A stretch of 64,000 nt of DNA, taken from assembly GCA_900188465.1 (NCBI GenBank), contig FZPE01000002.1, positions 563,489 through 627,488 of the forward strand, written 5' to 3'. Numbering within the stretch: the stretch's first letter is position 1; each line of letters begins with the position of its first letter. This stretch comes from Micrococcales bacterium KH10 (GTDB taxonomy: Bacteria > Actinomycetota > Actinomycetes > Actinomycetales > Cellulomonadaceae). Positions 9,838-18,835 of the stretch are shown here, one piece after another. A program made the translations under genes and the position numbers. The notes beneath the pieces were generated by a model that saw nothing but the letters and a program-made list of their open reading frames with translations, ran no database searches and was not told the origin of the DNA.

Positions 9838-10213
9838 GGTGCCTCTTCCAGATGTGTCATTGCTCTATTACGTGTCGTACCCATGATGCGTCCAACGTGG
9901 ACGCCATTAGTGCCCACCCTATTGTGCAACATCCAAAATGTCGCTGTTGGCACTCGTCCGAAGTCCCTCTGAACACCGTCAATGGTGTGGTCCAGTGGTC
10001 TCTAATAAGTAGTAAGTCATGTTGAAGGTCCTAATAAGGTCTTGATAGGCTACAAAAGTCAGCCGAATTACAGTCGATTTAGTGCTGAAGACAGATAAAA
10101 ACTGAGGTTTGCACAATGTGGTGCCCACAGGAACGCGCCTCAACTACTGAGTCACCCACGTCACGCGGTCATGGCGGCCGGCGCAGTGCGGTGACGCGAA
10201 AGGAACCAGACGC
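9838..10213. other. Divergent intergenic region between gcvH and GH3
   Basis: Contains the 5' regions of both divergent genes and no supportable ORF. On the plus strand TTGAAG (10022-10027) and TAGGCT (10046-10051), 18 nt apart, are a possible GH3 promoter. TAATAAG motifs repeat at 10000-10040. On the minus strand TTGGAC and TAATAG upstream of gcvH are 19 nt apart, a weak candidate. Confidence 0.4.
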
Positions 10214-13200
10214 ATGAAGCCACGAGGTTTCCAGCGACTGCGGCATCTGGCGGCGGTACTCTCCGCCGCACTCATTGCTGCGGTCTTCGTCCCGATCCCC
10301 GCCGCTAACGCGATCCTCCAACCCGGTTTGGTCGGTCTATCGCGAGCAGCAGCGGTCGAGGGCATCGTCATGCTCGAGAACGACAACGAGGCCTTACCGT
10401 TCACCGCGGACAAGACAGTCTCCGTTTTCGGACGAGTTCAAATCAACTACTTCAATGTCGGATACGGCTCCGGTGGTGACGTCAAGTATCCATACAGCAC
10501 CAACCTGCTGACCGGTCTGCGCCGTAACCCCGCGATCAACGTCAACGAGCAGTTGGCCTCGGTCTACGAGACCTGGACGGCCAACAATGTCCCGAGCGAC
10601 GGCAGCTGGGGCAACTGGCCGACCAACTATCCAGAAATGCCACTGGACAACTCCGTGGTCACCGCCGCGGCTGACAACTCTGACGTAGCACTGGTGGTCA
10701 TCGGACGTTCCGCAGGTGAAGACCGCGAATCGACTGACACCCCCGGCAGTTATCAGCTCACCCCCGCCGAGATTGACATGCTGGACAAAGTCGATACGGC
10801 CTTTGACCAGGTGGTCGTATTGCTGAACACCGGTAACTTGATCGACCTGTCGTGGCTCGATGACTACGACAACATCGACGCCCTCGTGTACGCATGGCAG
10901 GGCGGTATGGAAGCCGGCTCAGCGGTTGCCGATGTGCTTTCCGGTGACGAATCTCCCTCAGGCAAGTTGACCCAGACCATCGCCGAGACCCTCGCGGATT
11001 ACCCCACTTACGAGAACTTCGGGAACTGGGCCACGACTGACTACGAAGAGGACATCTTCGTCGGTTACCGCTACTTCGAGACCTTTGCGCAGGACAAGGT
11101 GCTCTACCCCTTCGGATATGGTCTGAGCTATACCGACTTCAACGTGACCACGAACTCCATCACCTTTGACGGCGGCAAGGTCAACGTCGATGTCACCGTT
11201 GAAAACACCGGCGATCGCGCTGGCAAGGAAGTCGTCCAGGTCTACTACGGTGCACCGCAAGGTCAACTGGGCAAGGCAGCGAAGTCCCTGGCCGCCTACG
11301 CCAAGACAGGGCTACTGCAACCAGGTGCGACCGAAGACATCACGATCTCGTACAAGATCGATGACATGGCCTCGTACGACGACGGCAACTACACCGGAAA
11401 CTACGGCACTGACGGTGCCTGGGTGCTGGAAGCCGGGGATTACCCGATCTACGTAGGAACCGATGTGCGCTCGTCAGCTGTACAGGGCACCTACACTGAG
11501 CCGACCCTCCGGGTCGTCGAGCAACTGGAACAGGTGCTTCGCCCACGTGACGACCTGACTCGCTGGCACGCCAGCGATGATGGCGCCGGCGGTGTCGAGC
11601 TCGACACCGAGCAGATCGTGCCCAAGCAGACGATCGACCTCAAGGAGCGCATCGAAGCGGACATCGCGACCGACTCGCCCAACCTGCCATACAACCAGGG
11701 CGATCAGGGCATCGACCTGATTGACGTCTACAACGGCGACAACACCTTGGACGAGTTCATCGCGCAGATGAACCTAGACGACTTGGCGAACCTCACCCGC
11801 GGTGCGGGGGCCATGGGTCACGGTTTCGGAATCCCGGGCAACGCTTCTGTCTACGGTGGCACCAACACCAAACTGCGTGACACGTTCGGCATTCCGGCTA
11901 TGTCCACCACGGATGGTCCTTCCGGTATCCGCATGACCGCGGAAGCCACTTTGCTGCCAATCGGTACCGCACTTGCCAGCACCTGGAACGACCGCCTGGT
12001 CGAGGAGCTCTACTCGCTGCTGGCGAAGGAGATGCTGCTCAACGGTTCTGACACCTTGCTTGCGCCGGGTATGAACCTGCAGCGTGACCCGCGTCTGGGC
12101 CGTAACTTCGAGTACTTCTCGGAAGACCCGCTGCTGACCGGGCAGATGGGCGCCGCGACGGTGATGGGCATCCAGAAGGAAGGTGTGGCTGCGACGCCGA
12201 AGCACTACGCAGCCAACAACCAGGAGACCAACCGTCACGTCAATGACTCACGCGCTTCAGAACGTGCCCTGCGCGAGGTCTATCTGCGTGCGTTCGAGAT
12301 CATGGTGAAGACCTCTGACCCGCAGAACATCATGATGGGATACCACCGGGTCAACAAGTCCTGGACCTGGGCCAACTACGACCTGTCGACGACCGTGCTG
12401 CGCAAGCAGTGGGGCTGGGACGGTCTGACCATCACTGACTGGTGGATCCACTTCGGTAATGCTGCGGACTGGGGCGGCGGCGCGAAGAAGTGCGCCGACA
12501 TCGACCTCAAGGGCCCTGCACTCGAATGGAACCAGTGCCGTATTCGCGGTGGCGTCGACGTATTGATGCCTGGTGACAACGAGCAGCAAGGTCCACCGCA
12601 GACCGGTGTCACCAACGGCAGCCTCGACATCGGTGAGATCCAGCGTTCGGCGAAGCGGACCCTTGAGTTCGCCATGAAGTCGTCCAAGTTCCGCAACGAC
12701 CACGACTTGCCGCTGTACGACTACGAGGCCGGTGCGCCTTGGTTCGACGTCGACCAGCCGGAAGAGAGCGCTCGTCCACAGCTGACGGGACTGTTTGTCG
12801 ATGGCGTCGAGGTTCCCGGATTCTCGCCGCTGACCTCGGAGTACTTGATCTACGCGAAGGACTCCTCGTCCTTCCCCGTGGTGACGGCGACAGCCGATAA
12901 CGAGTTCACGGTCGACATCACGCAGGCAACTGCCGAGACAAGCACTGCGACGGTCACGGTCAGCAGCGACACCATGGTCACTCGCTACCGGATCATCTGG
13001 TCGAACGACCCTGATCTGCCGTTGCCGGAGGGTGCGCAGCGCGCCCGGATCACATCCGTCGACATCAACGGTGAGCCCTTCCTGCCGTTCTACCAGGACA
13101 TCTACCACTACTCGGTGCCCGATGTAGAGCCAGATCTCATTGAGTTCACCGGTTGGAGTGCACCCGATGGTGTCGAGGTCGAGGTGCTCGGCCCGGATGC

Positions 13201-15346
13201 GAATGGACGGTTCATCGTCCGCGCGGACACCGCCGATCACCGTCGTGACTACATCTTCGACTTCGGCCGCAGCTCTTTTGTGCAGCCACAGTCCGATGAT
13301 TTCGCCGGCACGACTCTGTCAGACTTCTGGACGGTAGAGAACGAGACATCGAACCTGACCAAGCCCAATGGCAGCCTGCAGATCGTCACAGAGGACGGCG
13401 ACTGGTGGGAAGGTCAAAGCGGGATGCACAACAATGTTTGGCAGCGCGCTGATGGTGACTGGACGGCTGTGACTGAGATTGACTACAGTGTGCGTCCGTA
13501 CCAGAACTATCACCAGTTCGGTGTCGCGGTCTACGACGACGAGAACAACTTCCTGCAGTTCCAACTCGAATACAACAACTGGGACGGCAATGTCGCACAG
13601 CCATTCCAGTGGGTTGTGAAGAACGAGACCAACGGAAGCAACGCGGCGAACGGCGTCAATGCTGCACCGGACATTACGAGTACCGACCCCGGAAAGATCT
13701 ATCTGCGGGTGACCAAGGTGGGCAACCAGTACACGTTTGCGCGCAGCCTCGACGGAGTGACCTTCACCAATGTCGGTTCACCGGTGACCAAGGCGTTCAG
13801 TCAGCCCAAGTTTGCGGTGCAGGCGTTCCACAACGCTCTGGGCGTCACGAATGATCACATCAGCGGTCTTCCGATTGAACCGATCACGGTGAACTTCCAG
13901 AACGTCGCCTTCGATGTCGATGAGCCGACACCTGGTACGTTGCCGACTGCTCCGGTCACCACGATCGCAGCCAACGGCACGACGCGGGTTAAGGCAGCCA
14001 ACGACCACTTCTACATGACCAGTGGTCTGGGAACTGAGAACTGCCAGGCTCCATGTTCGGGGCAGAACCTCGGTTGGGCCACGCCTGGCGCCTATGCGCT
14101 GTACAACATTGATGTGGCTACACCGGGTATCTACAGCGTGATCCCTAATGTGGCTTCAGATGCCAGTGGTGCGTCACAGCTGTCAATGTCGCTCGTCGTC
14201 AATGGTGAACGTGCTGCTACGTTCAACCGCGCGGGCGGTACCGGCGGCTGGCAGAGCTGGCAGCGGATGGGCGCGGAGCAGGTGTACCTCGAAGCGGGTC
14301 TGAACAAGTTGCAGATCTACTTCAACACCGGTGACTGGAATGTCGACTACCTCGAGTTCGAACGCCAGGTGGTTGACTCATCGACCCTGGAAGCTGTCCT
14401 TGTCCAGGCCGCCGCACTGAAGCAGTCGGATTACACGGCGACCTCATGGGCTGCATTGCAGGCCGCGGTCAGCGCCGCTCAGGCAGTGCTCGACGACCCA
14501 CGGTCAACCGACCGGGACATTGAGGAAGCCGCGCAGGCGGTACTGGATGCCATTTCGGATCTGGTTCCAGCGGGCCTAGCGGACCTGAATGCGGCGATTG
14601 CTCAGGCTGATGGCTTGAAGAAGTCGGATTACTCAGCAGCGTCGTGGGCTGCGTTGCAGACTGCTCTGGCCAATGCCCGAGCCGTGGCGAACAGCCCAGG
14701 GGCGACCCAAGCGCAGATTGTGGCGGCGACGACGGCTGTCCTTGACGCGATCGCCGCACTGGTCCCGGCCGGTAGCGGAACGACGCCGCCGCCACCTGCC
14801 AAGGTATCGGTCATCGGGGTTCGCGTCGCCCAGAAGCAGGTCACCTTGATTGCTAAGAAGTCGATCAAGATCCCTGCTGTGGTCGACTTCTCGGACGGCT
14901 CGACCAAGGGCGTGAAGGCCGTGAAGTTCACCTCGAACCAGCCAAGCGTCGTTCGGGTCAACAAGAAGGGCAAGATCAAGGCAGTCCGTGCTGGTAAAGC
15001 CAAGATCGTGGTGCGCAGCAAGGCTCGTCTGGCCAACGGCAAGCGTGCTAAGGCCGTGATCAAGGTTCGCGTCCTGGCGAAGAAAGCCAATGGCAAGCAG
15101 TCCAAGATCGGCAAGGTCAAGGTCAAGGCGCCGAAGAACCTGAAGGTTGGAGCCACCGCCGACTTGCGTGTGAACTACAAGCAGCGCAAAGCGGCAGGTG
15201 TCAAGGTGACCTTCAAGTCGAGCGCCAAGAAGGTGCTTCGGGTTGACAAGGCCGGACGAGTCACCGCTCGCCAGCCCGGAAAGGCGAAGATCAGGGTCAA
15301 GGTCGGTAAGAGGACCGCGACCGTGACGATTCGCGTCCGCGCCTGA
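10214..15346 (+). CDS. Secreted permuted GH3 beta-glycosidase, multidomain
   Basis: Exported beta-glycosidase of 1,710 residues with GH3 domains in swapped order. After a signal peptide (1-31) comes the GH3 C-terminal alpha/beta domain (GIVMLENDNEALPF; about 40-330), a fibronectin-III-like domain (VENTGDRAGKEVVQVYY), then the GH3 barrel (about 515-830: TTDGPSGIR, GRNFEYFSEDP, KHYAANNQE). The nucleophile is D742 in LTITDWW. Downstream are a cadherin-like Ig module, a concanavalin-like module (DDFAGTTLSDFW), a CBM6/35-like module, two FIVAR repeats, two Big_2-like modules and a basic tail. The start has AAAGGAA 11 nt upstream. The reversed order is known in some GH3 enzymes, such as rumen beta-glucosidases. 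Substrate is not determinable; wall or surface attachment is inferred. Confidence 0.88.
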   Translation: MKPRGFQRLRHLAAVLSAALIAAVFVPIPAANAILQPGLVGLSRAAAVEGIVMLENDNEALPFTADKTVSVFGRVQINYFNVGYGSGGDVKYPYSTNLLTGLRRNPAINVNEQLASVYETWTANNVPSDGSWGNWPTNYPEMPLDNSVVTAAADNSDVALVVIGRSAGEDRESTDTPGSYQLTPAEIDMLDKVDTAFDQVVVLLNTGNLIDLSWLDDYDNIDALVYAWQGGMEAGSAVADVLSGDESPSGKLTQTIAETLADYPTYENFGNWATTDYEEDIFVGYRYFETFAQDKVLYPFGYGLSYTDFNVTTNSITFDGGKVNVDVTVENTGDRAGKEVVQVYYGAPQGQLGKAAKSLAAYAKTGLLQPGATEDITISYKIDDMASYDDGNYTGNYGTDGAWVLEAGDYPIYVGTDVRSSAVQGTYTEPTLRVVEQLEQVLRPRDDLTRWHASDDGAGGVELDTEQIVPKQTIDLKERIEADIATDSPNLPYNQGDQGIDLIDVYNGDNTLDEFIAQMNLDDLANLTRGAGAMGHGFGIPGNASVYGGTNTKLRDTFGIPAMSTTDGPSGIRMTAEATLLPIGTALASTWNDRLVEELYSLLAKEMLLNGSDTLLAPGMNLQRDPRLGRNFEYFSEDPLLTGQMGAATVMGIQKEGVAATPKHYAANNQETNRHVNDSRASERALREVYLRAFEIMVKTSDPQNIMMGYHRVNKSWTWANYDLSTTVLRKQWGWDGLTITDWWIHFGNAADWGGGAKKCADIDLKGPALEWNQCRIRGGVDVLMPGDNEQQGPPQTGVTNGSLDIGEIQRSAKRTLEFAMKSSKFRNDHDLPLYDYEAGAPWFDVDQPEESARPQLTGLFVDGVEVPGFSPLTSEYLIYAKDSSSFPVVTATADNEFTVDITQATAETSTATVTVSSDTMVTRYRIIWSNDPDLPLPEGAQRARITSVDINGEPFLPFYQDIYHYSVPDVEPDLIEFTGWSAPDGVEVEVLGPDANGRFIVRADTADHRRDYIFDFGRSSFVQPQSDDFAGTTLSDFWTVENETSNLTKPNGSLQIVTEDGDWWEGQSGMHNNVWQRADGDWTAVTEIDYSVRPYQNYHQFGVAVYDDENNFLQFQLEYNNWDGNVAQPFQWVVKNETNGSNAANGVNAAPDITSTDPGKIYLRVTKVGNQYTFARSLDGVTFTNVGSPVTKAFSQPKFAVQAFHNALGVTNDHISGLPIEPITVNFQNVAFDVDEPTPGTLPTAPVTTIAANGTTRVKAANDHFYMTSGLGTENCQAPCSGQNLGWATPGAYALYNIDVATPGIYSVIPNVASDASGASQLSMSLVVNGERAATFNRAGGTGGWQSWQRMGAEQVYLEAGLNKLQIYFNTGDWNVDYLEFERQVVDSSTLEAVLVQAAALKQSDYTATSWAALQAAVSAAQAVLDDPRSTDRDIEEAAQAVLDAISDLVPAGLADLNAAIAQADGLKKSDYSAASWAALQTALANARAVANSPGATQAQIVAATTAVLDAIAALVPAGSGTTPPPPAKVSVIGVRVAQKQVTLIAKKSIKIPAVVDFSDGSTKGVKAVKFTSNQPSVVRVNKKGKIKAVRAGKAKIVVRSKARLANGKRAKAVIKVRVLAKKANGKQSKIGKVKVKAPKNLKVGATADLRVNYKQRKAAGVKVTFKSSAKKVLRVDKAGRVTARQPGKAKIRVKVGKRTATVTIRVRA

Positions 15347-15372
15347 TGTGCAAGTAGGTCAATGACCTAGAA

Positions 15373-15424
15373 GGCCCCGGCCGGGTAACTGGCGGATTCT
15401 ATATCCGTCACCCCGGCCGGGGTC
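15373..15424 (+). terminator. Strong hairpin after the GH3 gene
   Basis: A 13-bp GC stem (GGCCCCGGCCGGG at 15373 pairing near 15411-15424) encloses an inner stem GGCGGAT/ATCCGTC. It lies 27 nt after the GH3 stop and is followed by a weakly T-rich tail. Confidence 0.75.
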
Positions 15425-15586
15425 TTCGTCAGTTTCAGAGCCTTCGGGTTGTCTAGGGTGTTGCGGAGGGGTTGCGACGAGCGGTGACGAGCGGAGCGAC
15501 GTGTAGACATGCGCCCCGGGCCCGCGCAACGCGGTGGGGGCACTTTTCTGTGGTGGTCGGGCTGTGTGATGGGGTCGAAGGTTCTT

Positions 15587-15668
15587 ATTGGTTGAGTGAG
15601 TGTCGATGGCGTTGGGGTGTCGTTCTGCGCGGAAAAACACGCGTCCAATGCCCAAAAGCGCACTGACC
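15587..15668. repeat. Palindromic repeat family C, copy 1
   Basis: Begins ATTGGTTGAGTGAGTG, contains GGGGTGTCGTTCTGCGCGGAA, and ends AATGCCCAAAAGCGCACTGA. The same pattern occurs at 32527-32610. The two ends are roughly reverse-complementary, giving a long imperfect hairpin. Confidence 0.7.
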
Positions 15669-15695
15669 TGAAGCAGCGTGCGCTGACTAGCGGGT

Positions 15696-15763
15696 GTGGG
15701 GTGCGATGTTCGGGTTCGGGGTGCCATATATGTGGGGGACAACCGGAACATAGCACCCTCAAC
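15696..15763. repeat. Palindromic repeat family D, copy 1
   Basis: GGTGCGATGTTCGGGTT on the left mirrors AACCGGAACATAGCACC on the right, around a CCATATATG centre. The second copy is at 28966-29035. Confidence 0.7.
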
Positions 15764-15909
15764 GTGTGGGAGGGCGCGGCGCACTCCGGGAAGGGGGTCG
15801 CTGAAGGAGCCGAGCGATTGGGTCAGCTATCCGTTCTGCATCCCGCTGTTTCCGCAGCGAACTCCCTCCCCGCATTCTCGTAGTGGACGCTTCCCTGCGT
15901 TCCTGGTGC

Positions 15910-15957
15910 GATGTGGCCCTTCCTGCTCCGTTATTTCGTCAGGGGAAGTGCCACATC
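15910..15957. repeat. GATGTGGC hairpin
   Basis: GATGTGGCCCTTCC (15910-15923) pairs with GGAAGTGCCACATC (15944-15957), one mismatch. CGTCAGGGGAAG also occurs twice here. Confidence 0.6.
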
Positions 15958-15966
15958 GTCAGGGGA

Positions 15967-16039
15967 AGCGCGCCAGCGCCCAGCGCCTCAGTACCCAGCG
16001 CGCCAGCGCCCAGCGCCTCAGTACCCAGCGCGCCAGCGC
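15967..16039 (+). repeat. 30-bp tandem repeat, about 2.4 copies
   Basis: The unit starts CGCCAGCGCCCAGCGCCTCA at 15971 and recurs at 16001, with a partial third copy at 16031. Full copies are identical. No spacers separate them, so this is not a CRISPR. It ends about 100 bp before the transporter operon. Confidence 0.8.
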
Positions 16040-16138
16040 ATATCTGGCACAGTCCTTGGACATCTTGCCTGCCCTCTCGGGCGCCTGTGCTACGGTAAAC
16101 CCTGTTATCCCGACTTAACCGAAAGGGATTAAAGGGTA

Positions 16139-16972
16139 ATGGTGACAATCGACGAAGCGCTCGTACCAGGAACCGACGACCGGTTCGCGCGCAAACGCCG
16201 CAAACGCAATGGAAAATCCGCGACTGCACTCATCGCGCAGCGTGCCGCGGGGCCGGTGGCACTGCTACTGGCGTGGTGGATCGTTTCCGCAACGGGCCTG
16301 ATCTCAGAGCGGATCCTTCCAACACCAGTCGCGGTATTTGAAGCCGGTGCGAACCTGATCGGCAACGGCGAACTCGCAACCCACCTCCTGGCATCCGCGC
16401 AGCGCGCCGGGACGGGTCTGTTCTTCGGCGTGATCGTGGGTGTGCTGCTCGCCTTGGTCACCGGTCTGTCACGCGTCGGAGAGCGACTGATCGACCCCAA
16501 TCTCCAAATGCTGCGCGCCATGCCGATCCTCGCTCTGATGCCACTGGCAATCGTGTGGCTCGGCATCGGAGAGACCATGAAAGTCTCTCTCGTGGCGCTC
16601 GGCGTCATGTTCCCGATCTACCTCAACACCCACGCCGCCATCCGCGGGGCGGACGCACGATTCCTCGATCTGGCGGCTACCGCTGGTCTGAACAAACTCC
16701 AACTGATCCGGCACGTGACGATTCCAGGTGCACTACCGGGATTCTTCACCGGGCTGCGCTTCTCCGTCGCAATAGCCTGGCTCGTCCTGGTCGTGGCAGA
16801 ACAGACCAACGCGACCTCGGGTATCGGCTACCTGATGACCCGCGCCCGCGGTCTTTCGCAGATCGACGTCATCATGGTCGGACTGCTGGTCTACGCCGTG
16901 CTTGGCCTCGCCTCCGACGCCCTCGTCCGCATCATCGAAAGGAAGGTCCTGTCATGGCGACTGACACGGTGA
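16139..16972 (+). CDS. ABC transporter permease, SsuC/TauC type
   Basis: Inner-membrane permease of 277 aa, the channel of an importer for sulfonate, sulfate-ester or similar anions. It has about six hydrophobic segments. The family's EAA-type cytoplasmic loop is seen at AATAGLNKLQLIRHVTIPGA. Start ATG 16139 follows AAAGGG closely; GTG 16142 is an alternative. The ATPase gene begins inside its last codons (16954), indicating translational coupling. Downstream sulfatase and maturase genes in the same direction point to sulfated substrates rather than taurine or nitrate; the substrate itself is inferred. Confidence 0.85.
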   Translation: MVTIDEALVPGTDDRFARKRRKRNGKSATALIAQRAAGPVALLLAWWIVSATGLISERILPTPVAVFEAGANLIGNGELATHLLASAQRAGTGLFFGVIVGVLLALVTGLSRVGERLIDPNLQMLRAMPILALMPLAIVWLGIGETMKVSLVALGVMFPIYLNTHAAIRGADARFLDLAATAGLNKLQLIRHVTIPGALPGFFTGLRFSVAIAWLVLVVAEQTNATSGIGYLMTRARGLSQIDVIMVGLLVYAVLGLASDALVRIIERKVLSWRLTR

Positions 16973-17754
16973 CCCCCACCCCTCATGCGACCGGCAAGCC
17001 CACCGAGGCGCGCCATGCAACTGCCGAAACCGCGTCGCGTACCACCGTCAAAGTACGAGCGCTCAGCCGCGAATTCGACGGCCGCGGCGTATTGCACGAC
17101 ATCAACTTCGACATCCGAGACGGCGAATTCGTTGCGCTTCTCGGTCGTTCCGGCTCCGGCAAAAGTACGCTGCTTCGTATCCTGGCGCGGCTCGACGACG
17201 AATACACCGGCACCGTGCAAGCACCAAAGCGACCAGCCGTGGCCTTCCAGGACTCGCGACTGCTGCCGTGGAAGAAAGTGCTCGCCAACGTGATGCTCGG
17301 TTTGCCGACGCGCGGAGTAGACGGAACCGAAACTCGTGCTCGTGCCGAAGAGATGCTGGCCGAAGTCGGCCTGACAGACCACGCGAAAGCCTGGCCCAAG
17401 ACTCTCTCCGGGGGTGAAGCACAGCGCGCCTCGCTGGCGCGCGCCCTCGTCAGGCGACCCGAGCTCCTTTTGATGGACGAGCCCTTCGGCGCACTCGATG
17501 CGCTCACCCGCCTGCGCATGCATCAACTGCTGCGCACTTTGCGGCAACGGCATCGTCCCGCACTCCTGCTCGTCACCCATGACATCGACGAGGCCATCTT
17601 GCTCGCCGACCGAGTGCTAGTGCTCACCGACGGCGTGCTCTCGCTTGACCTCGACATTCCCTTCCCGGTCGTCGGGCGACGTCGTCGACCAGGGTTCACC
17701 GAATTACGCGACCGCCTGCTTGAAGAGCTCGGTGTCGCGGACGACGACCGATAA
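16954..17754 (+). CDS. ABC transporter ATPase, SsuB type
   Basis: Cytoplasmic ATPase of 266 aa that powers the permease upstream. Walker A GRSGSGKST, Q-loop AFQDSRLLPW, signature LSGGEAQRASLARAL, Walker B LLLMDEPFGALD and H-loop LLVTHD are all intact. ATG 16954 is chosen because AAAGGAAGG lies 7 nt upstream and because the first recognisable ABC residues (VKVRALSREFDGRGVL) follow a short N-terminal leader. It overlaps the permease gene by 19 nt. A longer frame reading back to 16555 is only antisense-free overlap with the permease. Confidence 0.88.
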   Translation: MATDTVTPTPHATGKPTEARHATAETASRTTVKVRALSREFDGRGVLHDINFDIRDGEFVALLGRSGSGKSTLLRILARLDDEYTGTVQAPKRPAVAFQDSRLLPWKKVLANVMLGLPTRGVDGTETRARAEEMLAEVGLTDHAKAWPKTLSGGEAQRASLARALVRRPELLLMDEPFGALDALTRLRMHQLLRTLRQRHRPALLLVTHDIDEAILLADRVLVLTDGVLSLDLDIPFPVVGRRRRPGFTELRDRLLEELGVADDDR

Positions 17755-17828
17755 GAACTCGTCCACTCCACCAACAAACCTCTGCAGACCGCGCCGTGTC
17801 GCGGTCGATCTTGAAAGGTAATTCCCAT

Positions 17829-18824
17829 ATGAAACTCCGCCGCACGATCGCAGCATTGACAGCGACCGCACTGGCCGTCGGTATCGCAGGCTGCAGCTCA
17901 TCCGATGCCGACGAGTCAAAGGTCACGCTCAACGCCGGACAGCTGGGCCAAGCCAAGGTGGTCGAAGCGCTCCTGACCGCAGCCGGTCAGGACGACGGTC
18001 GCGACTATGACATCGTCTGGAACCTCTTCGAGGCAGGCCCACCAGCCATCGAAGCGATCCCATCTGGCGCCGTCGATGTGGTGATGATGGCAGACACCCC
18101 GATGATCTTCGCTCAGGCTGGCGGTGTCGAAGCGAGTATCGTCGCCGTGGGCCTCGGAACCCCCGCGGGGGCAAGCCAGGTGGAGATCGTCGTCAAAGGG
18201 GATTCACCCATCACGAACATCAACGACCTCGTCGGCAAGAAGGTCGCCATCACCGAAGGCACCACTTTGCAGTATTCCTTCATTCGGATGCTTGAAGCCG
18301 CGGGCCTGAGCTACGAGGACATCAACCCGGTGAACCTGTCACTGCCCGACGCGGTCACGGCACTAGAGAACGGCGATGTCGATGCGGCTTCGCTGCTCGA
18401 CCCGCAGCGCGCCCGGGTGGTCGCACAGGGCGGACGAGTCGTCGCGAACGCAGATGGCCTCGTCCCCGATGCGAACATCACCGTCGCTTCCCACGCCGCA
18501 CTTGAAGACCCGGCTAAGGCCGCAGCCATCGGTGACTTTGTGCAGCGCGTGGATGCGGCCTACCAGTGGGCGGAAGCAAACCAGGATAGGTGGGCGGACG
18601 AGTATGCGAAACTCACCGGACTTGAACCGGAGATCGCGGCTGACGTCGTGGCCCGGCAGTGGTACGAGCGAGTCGCCATTGACGATTCGGTGATCGCCGA
18701 TCAGCAGACTCAGGCAGATGTCTTCACCACGTTAGGTCTGCTCCCCGTCCAACTCGACGTCACAGCGCAATTCGATGACCGCTACAACGATTCGGTGGCG
18801 GTCAACACTGCGGCTCAGAGCTAA
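17829..18824 (+). CDS. ABC substrate-binding lipoprotein, SsuA/NMT1 type
   Basis: Surface-anchored solute receptor of 331 aa for the importer. The N-terminus MKLRRTIAALTATALAVG leads to a lipobox IAGCSSS, predicting a lipid-modified cysteine. The mature part has the SsuA/NMT1 pattern (SGAVDVVMMADTP, LVGKKVAITEGTT, LENGDVDAASLLDP). ATG 17829 is preferred over the upstream start because it gives a clean lipoprotein signal and has GAAAGG upstream. It is 75 nt after the ATPase and 12 nt before the sulfatase, so it belongs to the same operon. Ligand is probably an alkyl or aryl sulfate ester or sulfonate, by context. Confidence 0.85.
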   Translation: MKLRRTIAALTATALAVGIAGCSSSDADESKVTLNAGQLGQAKVVEALLTAAGQDDGRDYDIVWNLFEAGPPAIEAIPSGAVDVVMMADTPMIFAQAGGVEASIVAVGLGTPAGASQVEIVVKGDSPITNINDLVGKKVAITEGTTLQYSFIRMLEAAGLSYEDINPVNLSLPDAVTALENGDVDAASLLDPQRARVVAQGGRVVANADGLVPDANITVASHAALEDPAKAAAIGDFVQRVDAAYQWAEANQDRWADEYAKLTGLEPEIAADVVARQWYERVAIDDSVIADQQTQADVFTTLGLLPVQLDVTAQFDDRYNDSVAVNTAAQS

Positions 18825-18835
18825 GGGGCGAAAGG

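Larger units (their letters stand above)
15425..16138. other. Gene-free repeat-rich block
   Basis: About 700 bp without a credible gene. It holds repeat C1 (15587-15668), repeat D1 (15696-15763), a GATGTGGC hairpin (15910-15957), a 30-bp tandem repeat (15967-16039) and the promoter region of the downstream transporter operon. ORFs across it are alternative-frame readings of the repeats. A possible promoter, TTGCCT (16065) and TACGGT (16091), has a long 20-nt spacer, so it is weak. Confidence 0.6.

Noticed and set aside
12257-13240. 327-aa minus-strand ORF
   Set aside because: Antisense to the GH3 barrel; no recognisable protein features.
15967-16039. CRISPR-like 30-bp repeats
   Set aside because: The copies abut without spacers and no cas genes are in the window.
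15696-16118. 140-aa plus-strand ORF
   Set aside because: Runs through palindromic and tandem repeats and has no RBS or domain.
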